From contig CP021224.1 of the NCBI GenBank assembly GCA_003999685.1, positions 1,984,001 through 2,048,000 of the forward strand: 64,000 bases of DNA. Reading direction: 5' to 3'. This document shows positions 23,085 to 36,371 of the stretch, piece after piece. The translations under genes and the position numbers were made by a program. The notes beneath the pieces were generated by a model, which did no database searches, was not told the DNA's origin, and saw only the letters and a program-made list of their open reading frames with translations. The number at the start of each line of letters is the position of its first letter. Position 1 is the stretch's first letter. This DNA comes from Taiwanofungus camphoratus (taxonomy: Eukaryota; Basidiomycota; Agaricomycetes; Polyporales; Taiwanofungaceae).

Positions 23085-23350
23085 TATTTCCCTCTGTTTC
23101 AGGTTTACGAAGGGAGTGATTTCTCCGTATTATTTGACTTTGACGACTAGAAATGATATAACGCATACTTACTCTTCACTTGCATTCTCATTCAGTATTC
23201 ATGCATTGCATTCGAATCGGCTTAAAACTGTAGTATCTATGTAGCACCTCTTTTGTCTCTTTCATTAGTAGCACGAATCATTCTTCCTTGTTACCTGCAA
23301 TTCTGTTCATTAACACATTCAATATACTTTTGCAGTCGCGTGAGGATTTG

Positions 23351-26300
23351 ATGACAAATCCCGGGTTCTCTTGCAAATTCTGGACAATTTCCTTGGGCGC
23401 GCACAGTGGCCAGCGGCATAGCCCCAGATTGCCGCCACACCCTGAGACGGTACCGGTGATCGTATAAGTGACTACCGCCAGTGCTAGCCTCCATCACTCA
23501 TTCTCGCTGTATTCAGTGCCACGGCCTACTCTAGACATCTAACCGTTCTTGATACAGGTCTCAGACCGGCAGCCTTGGCCTTGGCCTCAGTCTCGCTTAC
23601 CCTCAGCACGGAATGTCGACCATCTCCACGCATCTGAGGAACTTCAAGGAGCCGACGAAGGATCAGCTCACGCAGCTGTTCTTTGCGCTCCCGTTCGACC
23701 CGCCCGTCGTGCCGGGTGAGAAAGGGGTGGCGGAAAACCTGGAGAAAATGGACATAAACGCTGTGCTGAGTACGCAGGAGGATGAAGAGTCGTATGTGAG
23801 TGGCTGGTAGACATACCCATGGACATAAATGAATGATGTCCGGTCGCGCGCACCCGTTATATTTAGTCAGGGAAGCTATACCTCCTCCCGCCGTACCTTG
23901 CGTTTGCCTCTGTAGATCGCAAGTCCGCGCGCTTCACCCTTCCGCTGTCCACAATTCGGAGGGTGGAGAGGCTGAATGCCCGCGCAGGGGTATATGCACT
24001 GAGCTTATCCCTCTGGCATGGCATGAAGATAGTGCGTGTCATTATTTTGTCTTTGACAGCACTAAGCTGGCGAACTAAGTTCTGTGGCATCAGGTTGTGC
24101 AGCTGACGTCTCTGCGGCCTACTGCAGACCTATTTTGCTCTTTATTACGAGATTCTCTCAAGGTAGAATTGCAGCGCGGTCAAATGAAGGTCGTCAAAGG
24201 GTTTGTGAAGACGTGCTACTCCGAAATTCTTGTAGCTTCTACCGAGAATGAGGAGAAGGAAAACGCTGCTGGGAAAGTAGAGGAAGCCACAATTATTGAG
24301 CCTGAGTCTATGTATCTCGGAGGCCTTGGATTAAAGTTCAAGTTCCCTGGTGACCCTAAGAAGTGAGTCCTCATGCTGTTCAGAACTGTACCTTCTTTGA
24401 GAAGGTATCTAGACTGCGTGAGGCATCGAAAACCAAACTCTGGACATCTTATCTGAAAAGTCAGCCGCTTGCTAGCTTGGAGGCATTGGCTGTAACTCAT
24501 TGGTTTTCTAGCTCACGGTCGTAATCTGACTTTACTCCGCTATCCACAATGTACACGTTTGGTTCAGGTGGGTCTCCCGAATCGCCTACGAGGGGAGATG
24601 TGGGAGACTCTGTCAGGCTCCCTCTACCTACGTTTCGCAAATCCCGGCTACTACGAGCGTATACTGCTTGAGAATGTCGGTAGATCTAACACCAGCACGG
24701 ACGAGATTGAGAAGGACTTGCATCGCAGTCTCCCCGAATATTCTGCGTATCAATCGGATGAAGGCATAGCCTCTCTGCGCAGGGTTTTACAGGCCTACTC
24801 GTTCAAGAACCCGGAGACGGGTTATTGTCAAGTGAGTCCAAAATCAGACGGTTGCCGAGACCACAGTCAACGGTCAATGTTCTCTCTCAGGCTATGAATA
24901 TCCTTGCAGCGGCTATCTTGATGTGAGTATTCTTCGTTATGCATGGTCACTGAAGACATATCTCCATTAGTTATATGTCCGAGGAACAAGCATTCTGGCT
25001 TCTGGAGGTCGTATGCGATCGACTTCTTCCGGGCTACTATAGGTCTGTCCTCTACTAGTTTCCTGCTTTGTGGTGCTGATGTAGCGTTCACTTTGATTGT
25101 TATAGTCCGTCTATGCACGGAACCCTTCTAGACCAGCGGGTGTTTGAATCGTTGGTGCACCGATGTCTACCTATTATTTACGACCATTTTCAGCAAGTCG
25201 ATGTGCAGCTTTCAGTAGCTTCGTTACCGTGGTTCCTGAGTTTGTAGGGTTTCTGTAGGAATTTCTGCCAGAAGCTGTTGACATAACCATCTTTGTTAGG
25301 TTCATCAACAGCATGCCAATGGTATTCGCATTTAGAATAATTGACTGCTTTTTCTGTATGGGACCAAAAGTTCTTTTCCAAGTAGGGTGAGTGTCCTTGT
25401 TTGTAATCTGTGCCTAGTTTGACCGTTGACTGCCGTTACCAGACTTGGTCAGTTGCATTGCGGTTTGTACGTGCGCTTGACTAATTGTCATCGGCAGCCA
25501 TTCTCAAGATTAATGGCGAAAAGCTGCTCCATATTCAAGATGACGGTCAATTCATCCAGTAAGTCGGGTTTTTCTGTGGGTCCGTGTTGGCTCTTCCATA
25601 TTTTCTCACACCCCGACATAGTCTGATGCGTGATTATTTCGCCTCGCTTGGAGGCTCGGCCCACCCGAGCTCATCAGATCCACGAGCGCGCGCCATCACT
25701 CGCTTCCAAGAGCTCCTTCTCGTATCATTCCGAGAGTTCGCTATCATCACCGATGATACCATCCTCACCGAGCGGCGTAAGTATAGACCTGAGATAGTCA
25801 TCAGCATAGAGTCTTTTGCGAAGCGCTCTGCCGTACGGAACCTGAAGACACTTGGAAGGTTCACAAAGGAACAAGCCGGTCTCATTTACGATGCACTGTT
25901 CAGGGCCATTTGTGTCGTGCCTCCACCTACCGTTACGCTACCGCCCCCTTCACTGTTGACTACGAAAGACGGCTCTGAGGAGCGACCTGAAACCAGGATT
26001 GGTCTGCGGACGTTCAAGGTCTTTTTGAGTGAGATCGCAACATGGGCGCGGGATGAGAAAATTGTGTCAAACGGTTTCCAAGTGAGTGTGGACATTGCGG
26101 CGGGTAACGACTGAATTCAAATTAGATTTATTGACAGCAAAGAGTGGATCGTGACGTTGCTGAGCACGAACTGATTGATCGTCTGTTTTTCTTTTGGGAT
26201 GTATCGTATAGGGGTGCCCTGTCTTTTCAAGCAAGTCGAATTCCCCAATTCAAGTTCAGAGTGCATAGCTTATAATGTTTTCAGGACTTAGTCTCTGGTC

Positions 26301-27528
26301 TAGATGGCGTCATGTTTAACGATCTCATGGAAAATATTGAGTGGTTTTTCAATCTTCATGATAAGAACAAGGACGGTTATCTCACCAAGGATGAAGTTCT
26401 AACACTGTCCGAGTCCCTTCTAGTAGGCATCACTCAAATTCCAGTTGATTTCGTGTTGACTATCGTAATCCCAGTTCATTTTCCGCTTCGAGGTCGGCGA
26501 CGCCTACTTAGGAGCTGTCAGTCGCTTCATGTCGAACGCCTTCGAGTACGGTGACGCTCTTCTTCCACGCCCAGAAGGGTCGAACACCGATGATGCACCT
26601 CCTCAAATTGAATCGAATCAACCATACATGAACCTTGCAACGTGCGGGCATTTGTTATGACTCTTATGAGGGCTCCTGATTGATCCGAATCCAGTTTCCG
26701 CATGGTGGTTTTGGCAGACGAAATCCTGGAGTCGTTCTTCGAGACAGATTTCTCCCGGACGTTCAGGCTGGAACCCGTCTCATCATTAGAATTGCCTGCT
26801 TCGAACAGCGGCTTATTGGGCGGCCTCTGGTCCAACATTGCCACCGATGATAATCGCAAGATTTTCAACAGATTCACCGACGAGATTGGTCGGACGATTG
26901 GGAAGCATCAGGTGATTATCCGTATATATCACTACCTGTCGTTGTGAGGCTGACAATAGTCAGGTTTATCATCGTCCGGCAATCGGGAAGTATACCGCGC
27001 TGGAAGAACCTAAAGCGCGGGAGTCGCTCCTCACACCTACCATGCGTCGTTCAACGTCAAAGAGCAGTCTTACTGCGACCGAAAGTTCCACCAGTCTCTC
27101 GTCACCATCCTTGTCAGCATCGGCGCCTGCGCACCTTAGCGTCGAGAAGCAAGAGACACCCACCTCACCAGCAGAATTCTCGCCAATGCCCAGTATGTTC
27201 CAAGCGGCAGCGCATGCTGCAGCATATATGGAGCGCACGCCGTTTGCAATTGACGACGCGAAAGACGAGGAAGAGGATACGGAAGACGAAAGTGGTGCGG
27301 AAGATGACGGAGTAATGGATGAGGTAAATCATGGGTGTGGTTCGTAGCGAAGGGCTTGTACTGATCTATACCCTTGCAGGTTGATGCGTTCCTGGAAGAG
27401 CACGATTCCGGTTTAACCGACGCAGAACGGGAGCTTGCGAAAGGTCCGCTATTTTCTCTGATCAAATACGATTGATTATAATGCTCTACTCTCTTACAGA
27501 CTTGATTCATGCTGAACCAGTGCAGTGA
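23351..27528 (+). CDS. GYP2: GRAM-TBC-EF-hand Rab GTPase-activating protein
   Basis: Resembles yeast Gyp2/Mdr1 and animal TBC1D8/9, which stimulate GTP hydrolysis by Rab proteins (Ypt6 in yeast). Twenty exons close in phase, 1021 residues from the ATG at 23351. Order: an N-terminal [19 protein letters not shown] block; [23 protein letters not shown]; a GRAM domain ([46 protein letters not shown]); the TBC domain with [16 protein letters not shown], the arginine finger IEKDLHR, and the glutamine finger [11 protein letters not shown]; then an EF-hand ([12 protein letters not shown], all calcium ligands present) and a Ser-rich, acidic tail. Exon 11 (25443-25447) is only 5 nt. Intron 14 (26231-26284) has a GC donor. 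The true start may lie in a further upstream exon, since the frame is open to a good acceptor at 23335. Converges on SWD3. Confidence 0.87.
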
Positions 27529-27720
27529 TGAGCATATACGCATTTCGTGCATAACGTACCCCATTTCTGACACACTTGTAACATTATCTATGACGTTCAT
27601 TACACAAGATTCCAATGCATTGTACACTACTTTTACAGATTGGGCTCGGGGGGTACATAGACGCTACAATCAGCTAATCACAAGGAAAAATGGAGACCAG
27701 GAACCAGAACGAAAACACTA

Positions 27721-29200
<1,480 letters not shown>

Positions 29201-30321
29201 ACTAGGACCAAGGTGTTCACCACGTGGAAGTAAGATGTCGCGTACGAAAAGGCTACGACCTCGAAAATAAAATAAAAAAGGGCCGTATTTGGTAACTCTT
29301 CAACTTGAGATGTTGCTGCACCTCCAAGTTGGCGAGTTTCTCATGCGACTTCCATCCTAGGACAATCCTTTGTTCGCTTTTCTGAATTCTCTCTGTACCT
29401 TGTAAAACGACTGGCTATCGAGCTATTGGCGCTCGTAGATAATGATTTTGTTCCGGTCGGATCACCTAGAGCGTTTAAACAGGGTTCTCAAGCTGTTACT
29501 GGCTAAATTTTCTCACTGGTCCATTGGCCAATTCAGAGACAAATTGCATACTCTGGCTTCTTTGATTTTTGATTATCTTCACTAGTTTCCAGGATGTCAC
29601 CCTCAAAGGTGCCATTCTGGTTTCAATCAACTTAAGCCTAAATATATATCACCGAGTCTCGCTTCGCGGGAGTGTCTTGTTCGGAACCAGCCTTGATTAT
29701 ACGCAGAATGAGTGTTCGTCAAGCGAATTAGCTCTGGTCCATACTACATAGTTTAAGTCAACTGTGATAGCTTAATCAAGTAAGTATCAAGTAGTTTAGA
29801 ATAACAGTCTGTCACTTTTCTTGAATTATTACTGAACTATTCCTGCCGATGATTATCCAAGGAAGTCAAAATCGTTATGACCATTCAGAGGCCACCGCAT
29901 ACCGTCCCTGAAGCCCATCTAGGAGTCCCCAGGTCTCAGTCCTCCAGATTAAACGCTTCCGCATGCTTGTTGTCACGATAAGTACACATTATGCATGAGC
30001 GTAGTTAAGAACCGGCATGAAATTTTATTCTCGAACGTGGTTCGATGGCTGCGCATGCATCTGATGGATATAACAGATAAAATCGGGTACTATTGTGAAA
30101 GCCTCGGAACAATTGCTGTGGTTTTTATGTGTCAATCGCGTAGGAATGGAACCAACCGCAGTGTTGCTCCATGTGCACCACGGTCGAGCCCCGTTTAAGC
30201 TTGGTATCGCAATGAGCTGCGACGCATGAGGCCTAAGGGTGTCAATTAGTCAATTAGCTGGCATTCAGTGCAACATCTTGAAACGTGTACAAATGATTTC
30301 GGTCTTCGGCTCTGCGACACA
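29201..30321. other. Intergenic
   Basis: 1.1 kb between SWD3 (5' side) and the ADE1 3' end. Only short open frames; no recognisable gene or repeat. Confidence 0.55.
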
Positions 30322-31530
30322 CTAAAACTTCCCAGCGCCCTCGCCCACTAACATTGTGAGCGCCTCTAGATATCGTCTTCTTGTACCTTGTACGACACTC
30401 TGCTCCACTGCCCACCCTTGTCCTTCTGGTCCGCTTTCCAATCCTTTTCGGAAACCTGTACTCACAAGCCAGTCTCTGAGGTACTGCTTGTCAAAACTGG
30501 GCTGAGGACCACCCGGCTTGTACTCGGCAGCGGGCCAGTAGCGTGACGAATCAGGAGTGAGGAGTTCGTCGACGAGGGTAAGCTGTTCTCCTTCTGACGA
30601 GGTCACTAAACCAAATTCGAATTTTGTGTCTGCAAGAATGAGTCCACGACTGGACGCGTATTCCGCTGCCTCCCGGTATAAACGTATGGCTGCTGTCGAC
30701 AAGCGGTCATAAAGATCTTGGCCGATGAGTTCAGCCGCTACACGACAAAAGGTGCTTCAATATCTGAGGGTATCCATTCCTTGTCACAGGACCTACCGCG
30801 CTGAGGAGAAATATTCTCGTCATGCTGCCCTTGTTCTGCCTTGGTAGACGGCGTAAATAGCGGCTCAGGTAGTTTCTGTGACTCGACCAATCCGGAGGGA
30901 AGAGGAATACCGTGCACGGTGCCTGATTTCTTGTATTCCGCCCAGCCTGAGCCTGGAATACAATGTAAATGAGTAAAAGGAGGATGAGAAAAATAGGGGT
31001 ATAAACAACGATAGTGGATCATCTGCGGACCAGGTGCCATCCGGTGAACGTACCTGTAAGGTAACCTCTGACAATGGCTTCTAGAGGGATGACCTTGGCT
31101 TTCTTGACCAACATCGCTCTCCCTTGTAGCTGATCTTTGTACTGTCTTACTTCTTCAGGCATCTCATCGACATCCACTGTCAAAAAATGGGTCGGGATGA
31201 TGTGCTTGAGCTTTTCGAACCAAAAAAGCGAAATCTTGGTCAAAACTTTGCCCTTGTCTGGCACACCCTTTGCAGCAGGCGGAACAAGGTACCCGCCAAG
31301 TGCGACAATAGAGATCAGAGCCAGTGAATGACCATGTTATTTCATTATTGTTTGACATTAATGATTAAAGGACAAACATTTCGCAGAATGACATCGTACG
31401 CGGAGATCCTGTCTGTTGCGACAAACAGGAGATGGTCCGGGGAGGATGTGGCATAAACATCGCGCACTTTGCCTTTTGATACGAGAATCAAGCCAGGCAA
31501 GTTAGTGCTGGTCAACGCAGAGTCGGGCAT
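30322..31530 (-). CDS. ADE1: SAICAR synthetase
   Basis: ATP-dependent joining of aspartate to CAIR, the seventh step of purine synthesis. Four exons on the minus strand (31530-31378, 31267-31054, 30952-30797, 30737-30322) give 312 residues, the usual monofunctional size. Landmarks: [17 protein letters not shown] (nucleotide loop), [70 protein letters not shown], and [21 protein letters not shown] with the Asp-Thr-Lys-Phe-Glu active block, then LTPDSSRYW and DKQYLRDWL. All catalytic blocks are intact. Introns are 59-110 bp. The gene acts two steps before the ADE17 product at the window's left end, but the two are far apart and not co-oriented. Confidence 0.95.
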
Positions 31531-31972
31531 TGAGGTACTAGTGCTTGTGATATGGCCGATCCTGCTCTGATCCGAGTCCGGGTCAGTGAAAGGACTTTAT
31601 TCAATTAGCGGAAGATGCCGAGGCGAAGTCTAAAAGAGGCAAGTCTACATGAACTTTTCTTTCTGATATTCTGAATTTGAGATCTCTCTCGGGATAAGCT
31701 ACTCCTCTCTGAGGCGCTCTTCAAATTTAATCATTTTGTCTTGTATTTTTCTACAACTAATCCAAGTAACGTCGCCGTTGTCATTGTCCGAGACCTCCCT
31801 GTGAACTACTGCCTGCAAACGCATTAGCATCGGGCTCTGTTATCTCGAGCGAATATGTACAGGAAGCAGCTACACTTTGGTCTGGGACTCGGGCAGGACA
31901 TTACACTATTCTCAATAGCATTGACCTAATAGCTTATTCGCTCGTAGATTGCTCAAAGAAATTGTGTTCCTT
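31531..31972. other. Intergenic, ADE1 promoter and ligase 3' flank
   Basis: 442 bp. Nothing recognisable was seen apart from a polypyrimidine-rich stretch around 31651-31700. Confidence 0.5.
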
Positions 31973-34900
31973 CTAGCCTAATCTGCAAATAGCACGACTC
32001 TCTATATCCTCATCTAGCCGTCCCAGTTCTTCAAAACTCAACAGTTTCATGCTGAAAACCCAAACTGGTTTACTCTTTCCAGTCCCCGTTAGGCTGACAA
32101 GCGATGCGCGTCGTTTGATTAGGGTCTTCAGAGCGTAGTCCATCCACTGCTTTCCATCATCTTCGTTGTTGTCGTCGATAAACACTACGCCACGTTGAAT
32201 CCACTCGCAGCCCGGGGTCGAAAGATCGGGGATGCACCAGCCACATGCTTGTAGAAAGCAATTAAGCCCATGCACCATTTGCCCTGCAGGAATGATAAGA
32301 TGTGATGGAACTTTCCAGGATGGCCGTGGAGAACTAGACGGTCTTGCGAGCCATACGACGGTGTTTCTCAGGAACTTGCCCATTGGTCCAGTAGCATAGT
32401 GACGAAGTTCCGTGGAAGCGATCGAGTTTTCAGTAGCAGGTAAATTTAGTGTGGCCGGTGATACCTGCATTGGAATTGCATGAACAGTTTGACTTTGGTC
32501 AAAGTGCCCCAAACAAGTTGTGTCAGTGCCTATGTGTGCTTGTCCAAGAGGTGCCTCTTGCTCTGAACATTGTGCAGAGAGCTGATGCACAGGCTGACTG
32601 CTTGATGCCTCTAAAGCCTTGCTCGTTGTGCCAAGTGCCGTCGATGATTCTTTTCCAATATTTGGTGAGGAGCCATTTGACTGCATGACATTAGTCGCAG
32701 AGCCAAAAGTTCTTATACGTGGCGGAGTCTTCGTGAGGCGGCAGAAAAGGCTTGTGCTATCTCTTTCCTTGGATCCATGTTCCATATGCAAAGAATGGAC
32801 CTGATTCTCACTCCCACCTGTTGATGTTGTTCTCGTTTCGTACTCCTTTTGATCCACGAACTCCAGCCTCCGCTCCCACAAATTCTCATTATTCTTCCGC
32901 TTCACTGGACACTTGACACCGGGTGAACTTGGTTTTCCCCAGAGATCATTACACCAGTCGTCAACGTCTTTGTTTGGACGATCCCGCCCCACGGCCTCTC
33001 GTGCAAGTTTCTGAAATTCTTGCAGTGTAGTACCTTCTGCCCAGGAGCGCTCACTCAGGCGGAAGAATTTCGAGATGCGTGGAAAGCGGATTTCATAAAA
33101 CTACAACCGGACGAGCAAAGCATCAGCATCAGTAGGGTGAATCACGAGAAAACCGCAACATCATGAACCTTGCTATGTGGTGCTTTGGTAAAGTTTGCAC
33201 CGAATACTTCGGCGAGGATAGGTTGTTGCAACAAGACAGTTGGAGGTACGAGACCCGGAAATAAATTGTAGGTGTAGGATAATTGGTGTATGGACTGCGA
33301 GAGTGGATTCAGCAATGTGAAAGGAAAACTGCACAGGACATCTGGAAAGATTTACCCGTGACGACAAGTACTCCACAGGATCAGAGCTTTTGATCATAAA
33401 GTTGAGCTCCTCGAGTTTTTCCCTTGTGAACCCGTAGCATACTGTGAAAAATACTTCGAAATGCGGAAGGATCGCTGGCTGAAAGCAATGAACACACCAT
33501 GTCAGAATAGAGAAACGGAACATTGATACATGCCTACATTTGTCTTCAACGTATCAGCGTTCGCAAGTGCACCCAGATAAAATGTCGTGTATGCAGTTGG
33601 AGCAACTAAATCACTTTGAATGGCTTCGCAAGTGAAACTATGGAAGAGAACCGTTGCATACCTCTCAGCTCTCTTGCACGATTCTTCTCCCAAGCGGCCC
33701 CGATGAGAACAAGGTCTAGGGTGTCTCCGTAGCCTGGGATGTAGTCCTTCTTCAACTGGATACAAAAACCACCGTCAGTCGAGCGATGCTGCGAATACGA
33801 GAATGTACAGTAGTACCTTGACCCAGGGCTGCCTCCAGTCATTGGATCGCCCTTCATCCGCCTTGAGCACAACACCTTCTTGGTGGTCCGCTATCAGTCG
33901 CGAGAACAATACCCTCAGCTGAGTTTCTGCCTCCGATAACCCATCAGAAGCGGAGAGACTCAGAGACACGGGAGACCGTTCCGCGAGCATGGCACGTCCT
34001 GGTGTAAGTTCGATAACTGACTCGAGAAGTGTGCGACGCGAGGAGTAAGGCGAAAGAAGGAGTGAAACATCGTCAAGGAGGAGTATATCGAAGAAGACCA
34101 GGGCCAGATGTCGCGTGCCACCGTCAGAGCCATTGGAAAGAAGGGAGCATTGTGAATCGCTGGGTCGAGTATTGAGTAAGGCGGACAATGCGGATTGGTG
34201 GAATAGGACTCACAAGCTGTCATCATCTGGCTTCGCCATCTGTGGGTTTCTCGTGCGTCGAGGTCCGATTGCAGTACTTGCGATGAGACTGCGAATTCGC
34301 CAAAACTCTATGGAATGTTTCAACTCTGTCAGTGCACTTTTCAAGGATCGTCGGACAGAAAATAGTCTAAGGAATATAATAGGAGACATTACCATCAATT
34401 CTATCGAGTACGTCAGAATATGCAACCATCTCAGCCTCCAAGATGACGTTCTTCTTGACCTTCGATAGGTTTGAGATCGACAATACTGTAGGCGAAGCGG
34501 TAGTCACTTCTTGATTGCAAGGGGGCTCATCGAGCCGTGGAACCCCTATTGCCTCACGAATGATCCTGGGTGGATCGGAGATGACCAAAGCTCCCAACGA
34601 CCAGATATTTATTCAATATACGCACGAATGAACAGAAATTCGGTCAAGGGTTGAATCCCGCCCACTTTTACTAAAAATCGTGATTCGAGGCTCACCTCCC
34701 GCGGGGTTAAGCTCGACATGGATTTGTGCACGTTCGCCGTCGTACTTTGTTTCGGCCCAGACTTTCTTTGATTCCCTAAAATACTTCAGCGCATGTGCAC
34801 AACCTTGGCCTTTGACACACTTCGGTATCTAGAAAGGCATACATTCAATAGATCAATGCAACAAGAAACAGGGAGTGCGGCGTCCACAGACCTGGACGAG

Positions 34901-35882
34901 CACTCCAATCTGTGGCTTGAACCAGTCGTGATCGTCCACATCTGCATCAACATGTTGTTCATATACCACTGCTGCCTCGTCCAGGGATGCTCGAACACGA
35001 TATGATGCAAGCATGAGCCCACTTGGGTCCCATTCACGCATGGCATCGTATTTGGTCAACATAGCTGCAGAACGACTATTATAGCGCAGCAGCGAAGCGG
35101 TATAGTGCATCTGATCTGGAGGAAGAGGGTAGAGAAGGGGTCGGAGGTCTTTGAGAATTATTTGCGTGACAATGCATGCCTCATCAGGCGTAAGGGGGGT
35201 GTATAGGTCACGAAGGATGATATGAGCAGGTCTGTTGGCATCTTTTCCGCTACTTGAGTGACGAACAGCTGAAGCAGAAAATGCACATGTAGAGGCTAGC
35301 TCGGTCAGCAGAGCGTCCACCTGTGCAATACTCATGATGTTCTCATTAACCTGTTAATGGACATGAGGTCACTTTAATTGAGCCGTGTTCGTGTATAACG
35401 CACGGTTATGTTCGCTTCTAAAATATTGCGGACTTCTAGACCGAGGCAACCTGGAGTGTCCTCGCCCTTCCATTTGAGTAATCTTTCACCACGCCCATTC
35501 GCCGACGTCGAAACAGCGTAGATCTCTGCAAGGTGCCGAGCCAACCTGGTCTCCTTCATTCCGTACTTCCTGCGGACATCTTCGTCTGGGAAGAGTAGAC
35601 GAAACACAATTGCCGTTGTGTCAGGTGGTAAAGGTACATATAGTCGGCGAAGCTCTGCTATCCATTTGCGAAACTTTGCAAGGACAAGGGGGTTTGCGCC
35701 CACATTATGCGGTACATTATGAGAGGTCTTGCGCGGTTCAATGGCAGAGATGGCGTGGATGAGTGACACGAAACTGAACGGAGAGTGAATCAAAAATATC
35801 TCAAATTGAACACAAAAAGCACTCACAACGCGAAAGGGACAGCGTTACTGAATGAAGAGCTTTGGTCGGGTAGACCCATCAT
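31973..35882 (-). CDS. ATP-dependent DNA ligase, ligase IV-like
   Basis: Seals nicks through an enzyme-adenylate. First exons on the minus strand: 35882-35827, 35773-35404, 35350-34892, 34828-34626, then from 34565; later exons are clear in content but I give only the outer limits. N-terminal ligase domain: VSLIHAISAIEPRKTSH, DTTAIVFRLLFPDEDVRRKYGMKE, ERLLKWKGED. Catalytic core: motif I AETKYDGERAQIHV with the active Lys, ITIFSKSGRDST, ILEAEMVAYS (III), VFFDILLLDD (IIIa), EGVVLKADEG (IV), QPWVKLKKDYI (V). Then FEVFFTVCYGFT and FPRISKFFRLSERSWAEGTTLQEF. The C-terminal third, about 330 residues, has a weak BRCT-like stretch at most (NTVVWLARPSSSPRPSWKVPS onward). True Lig4 has two BRCT domains with an XRCC4-binding linker, which I do not see, so I leave the symbol blank. 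Confidence 0.88.
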
Positions 35883-36371
35883 CCCCGCAATTTGATCCTA
35901 TCAAATTGCAATCGCGCAGCCAGAAAAATTGTTAAGTACTAAGGGTAAGCAGTATAAGTGTGCTAGAATGAGTTCCCGTTAACAACGTATGTATTCAAAG
36001 TATTGCAGTCGCGCGCAGAGGGGGAAAAATCTGTCACGTGCCGACGCGCCAGAATCTCTGTGATCGTGAAAAGATGATGATACTCAAGTTCAAATGTCCT
36101 TCGCAGTTCCTATAAAGATAATTGAAAGACTCAGAGATATCTGCGGTGCAGATGAGGAATAGGATCAGGAGTAAGTTGAAGAAGGACGGGATACCGTTTT
36201 CTGCACATGAATAGTAAATACCGTTCCACGCTTGTATTTCGTCTTCATATATAACGAGCAGCGCATAAAGTATAATTCCTATTGACACAAAATAGACATA
36301 TCGTTGAATGCACACCCAGCCGACCCGATATAAAGAGTCGCATGTAGTGCCATCGTTGCCCATCACTGGCC
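35883..36371. other. Intergenic, ligase promoter
   Basis: 489 bp between two minus-strand genes. Weak open frames with hydrophobic runs occur, but no consistent gene. No clear motif. Confidence 0.5.

Noticed and set aside
34640-34680. A tRNA-like T-arm (GGTTGAATCCCGCC)
   Set aside because: The loop is too short, no cloverleaf can be drawn, and the stretch is coding sequence of the ligase on the other strand.
34690-34696. A GTGAGC donor in the ligase gene
   Set aside because: Reading through gives GGEPRITIFSKSGRDST in frame with the family, so no intron is needed there.
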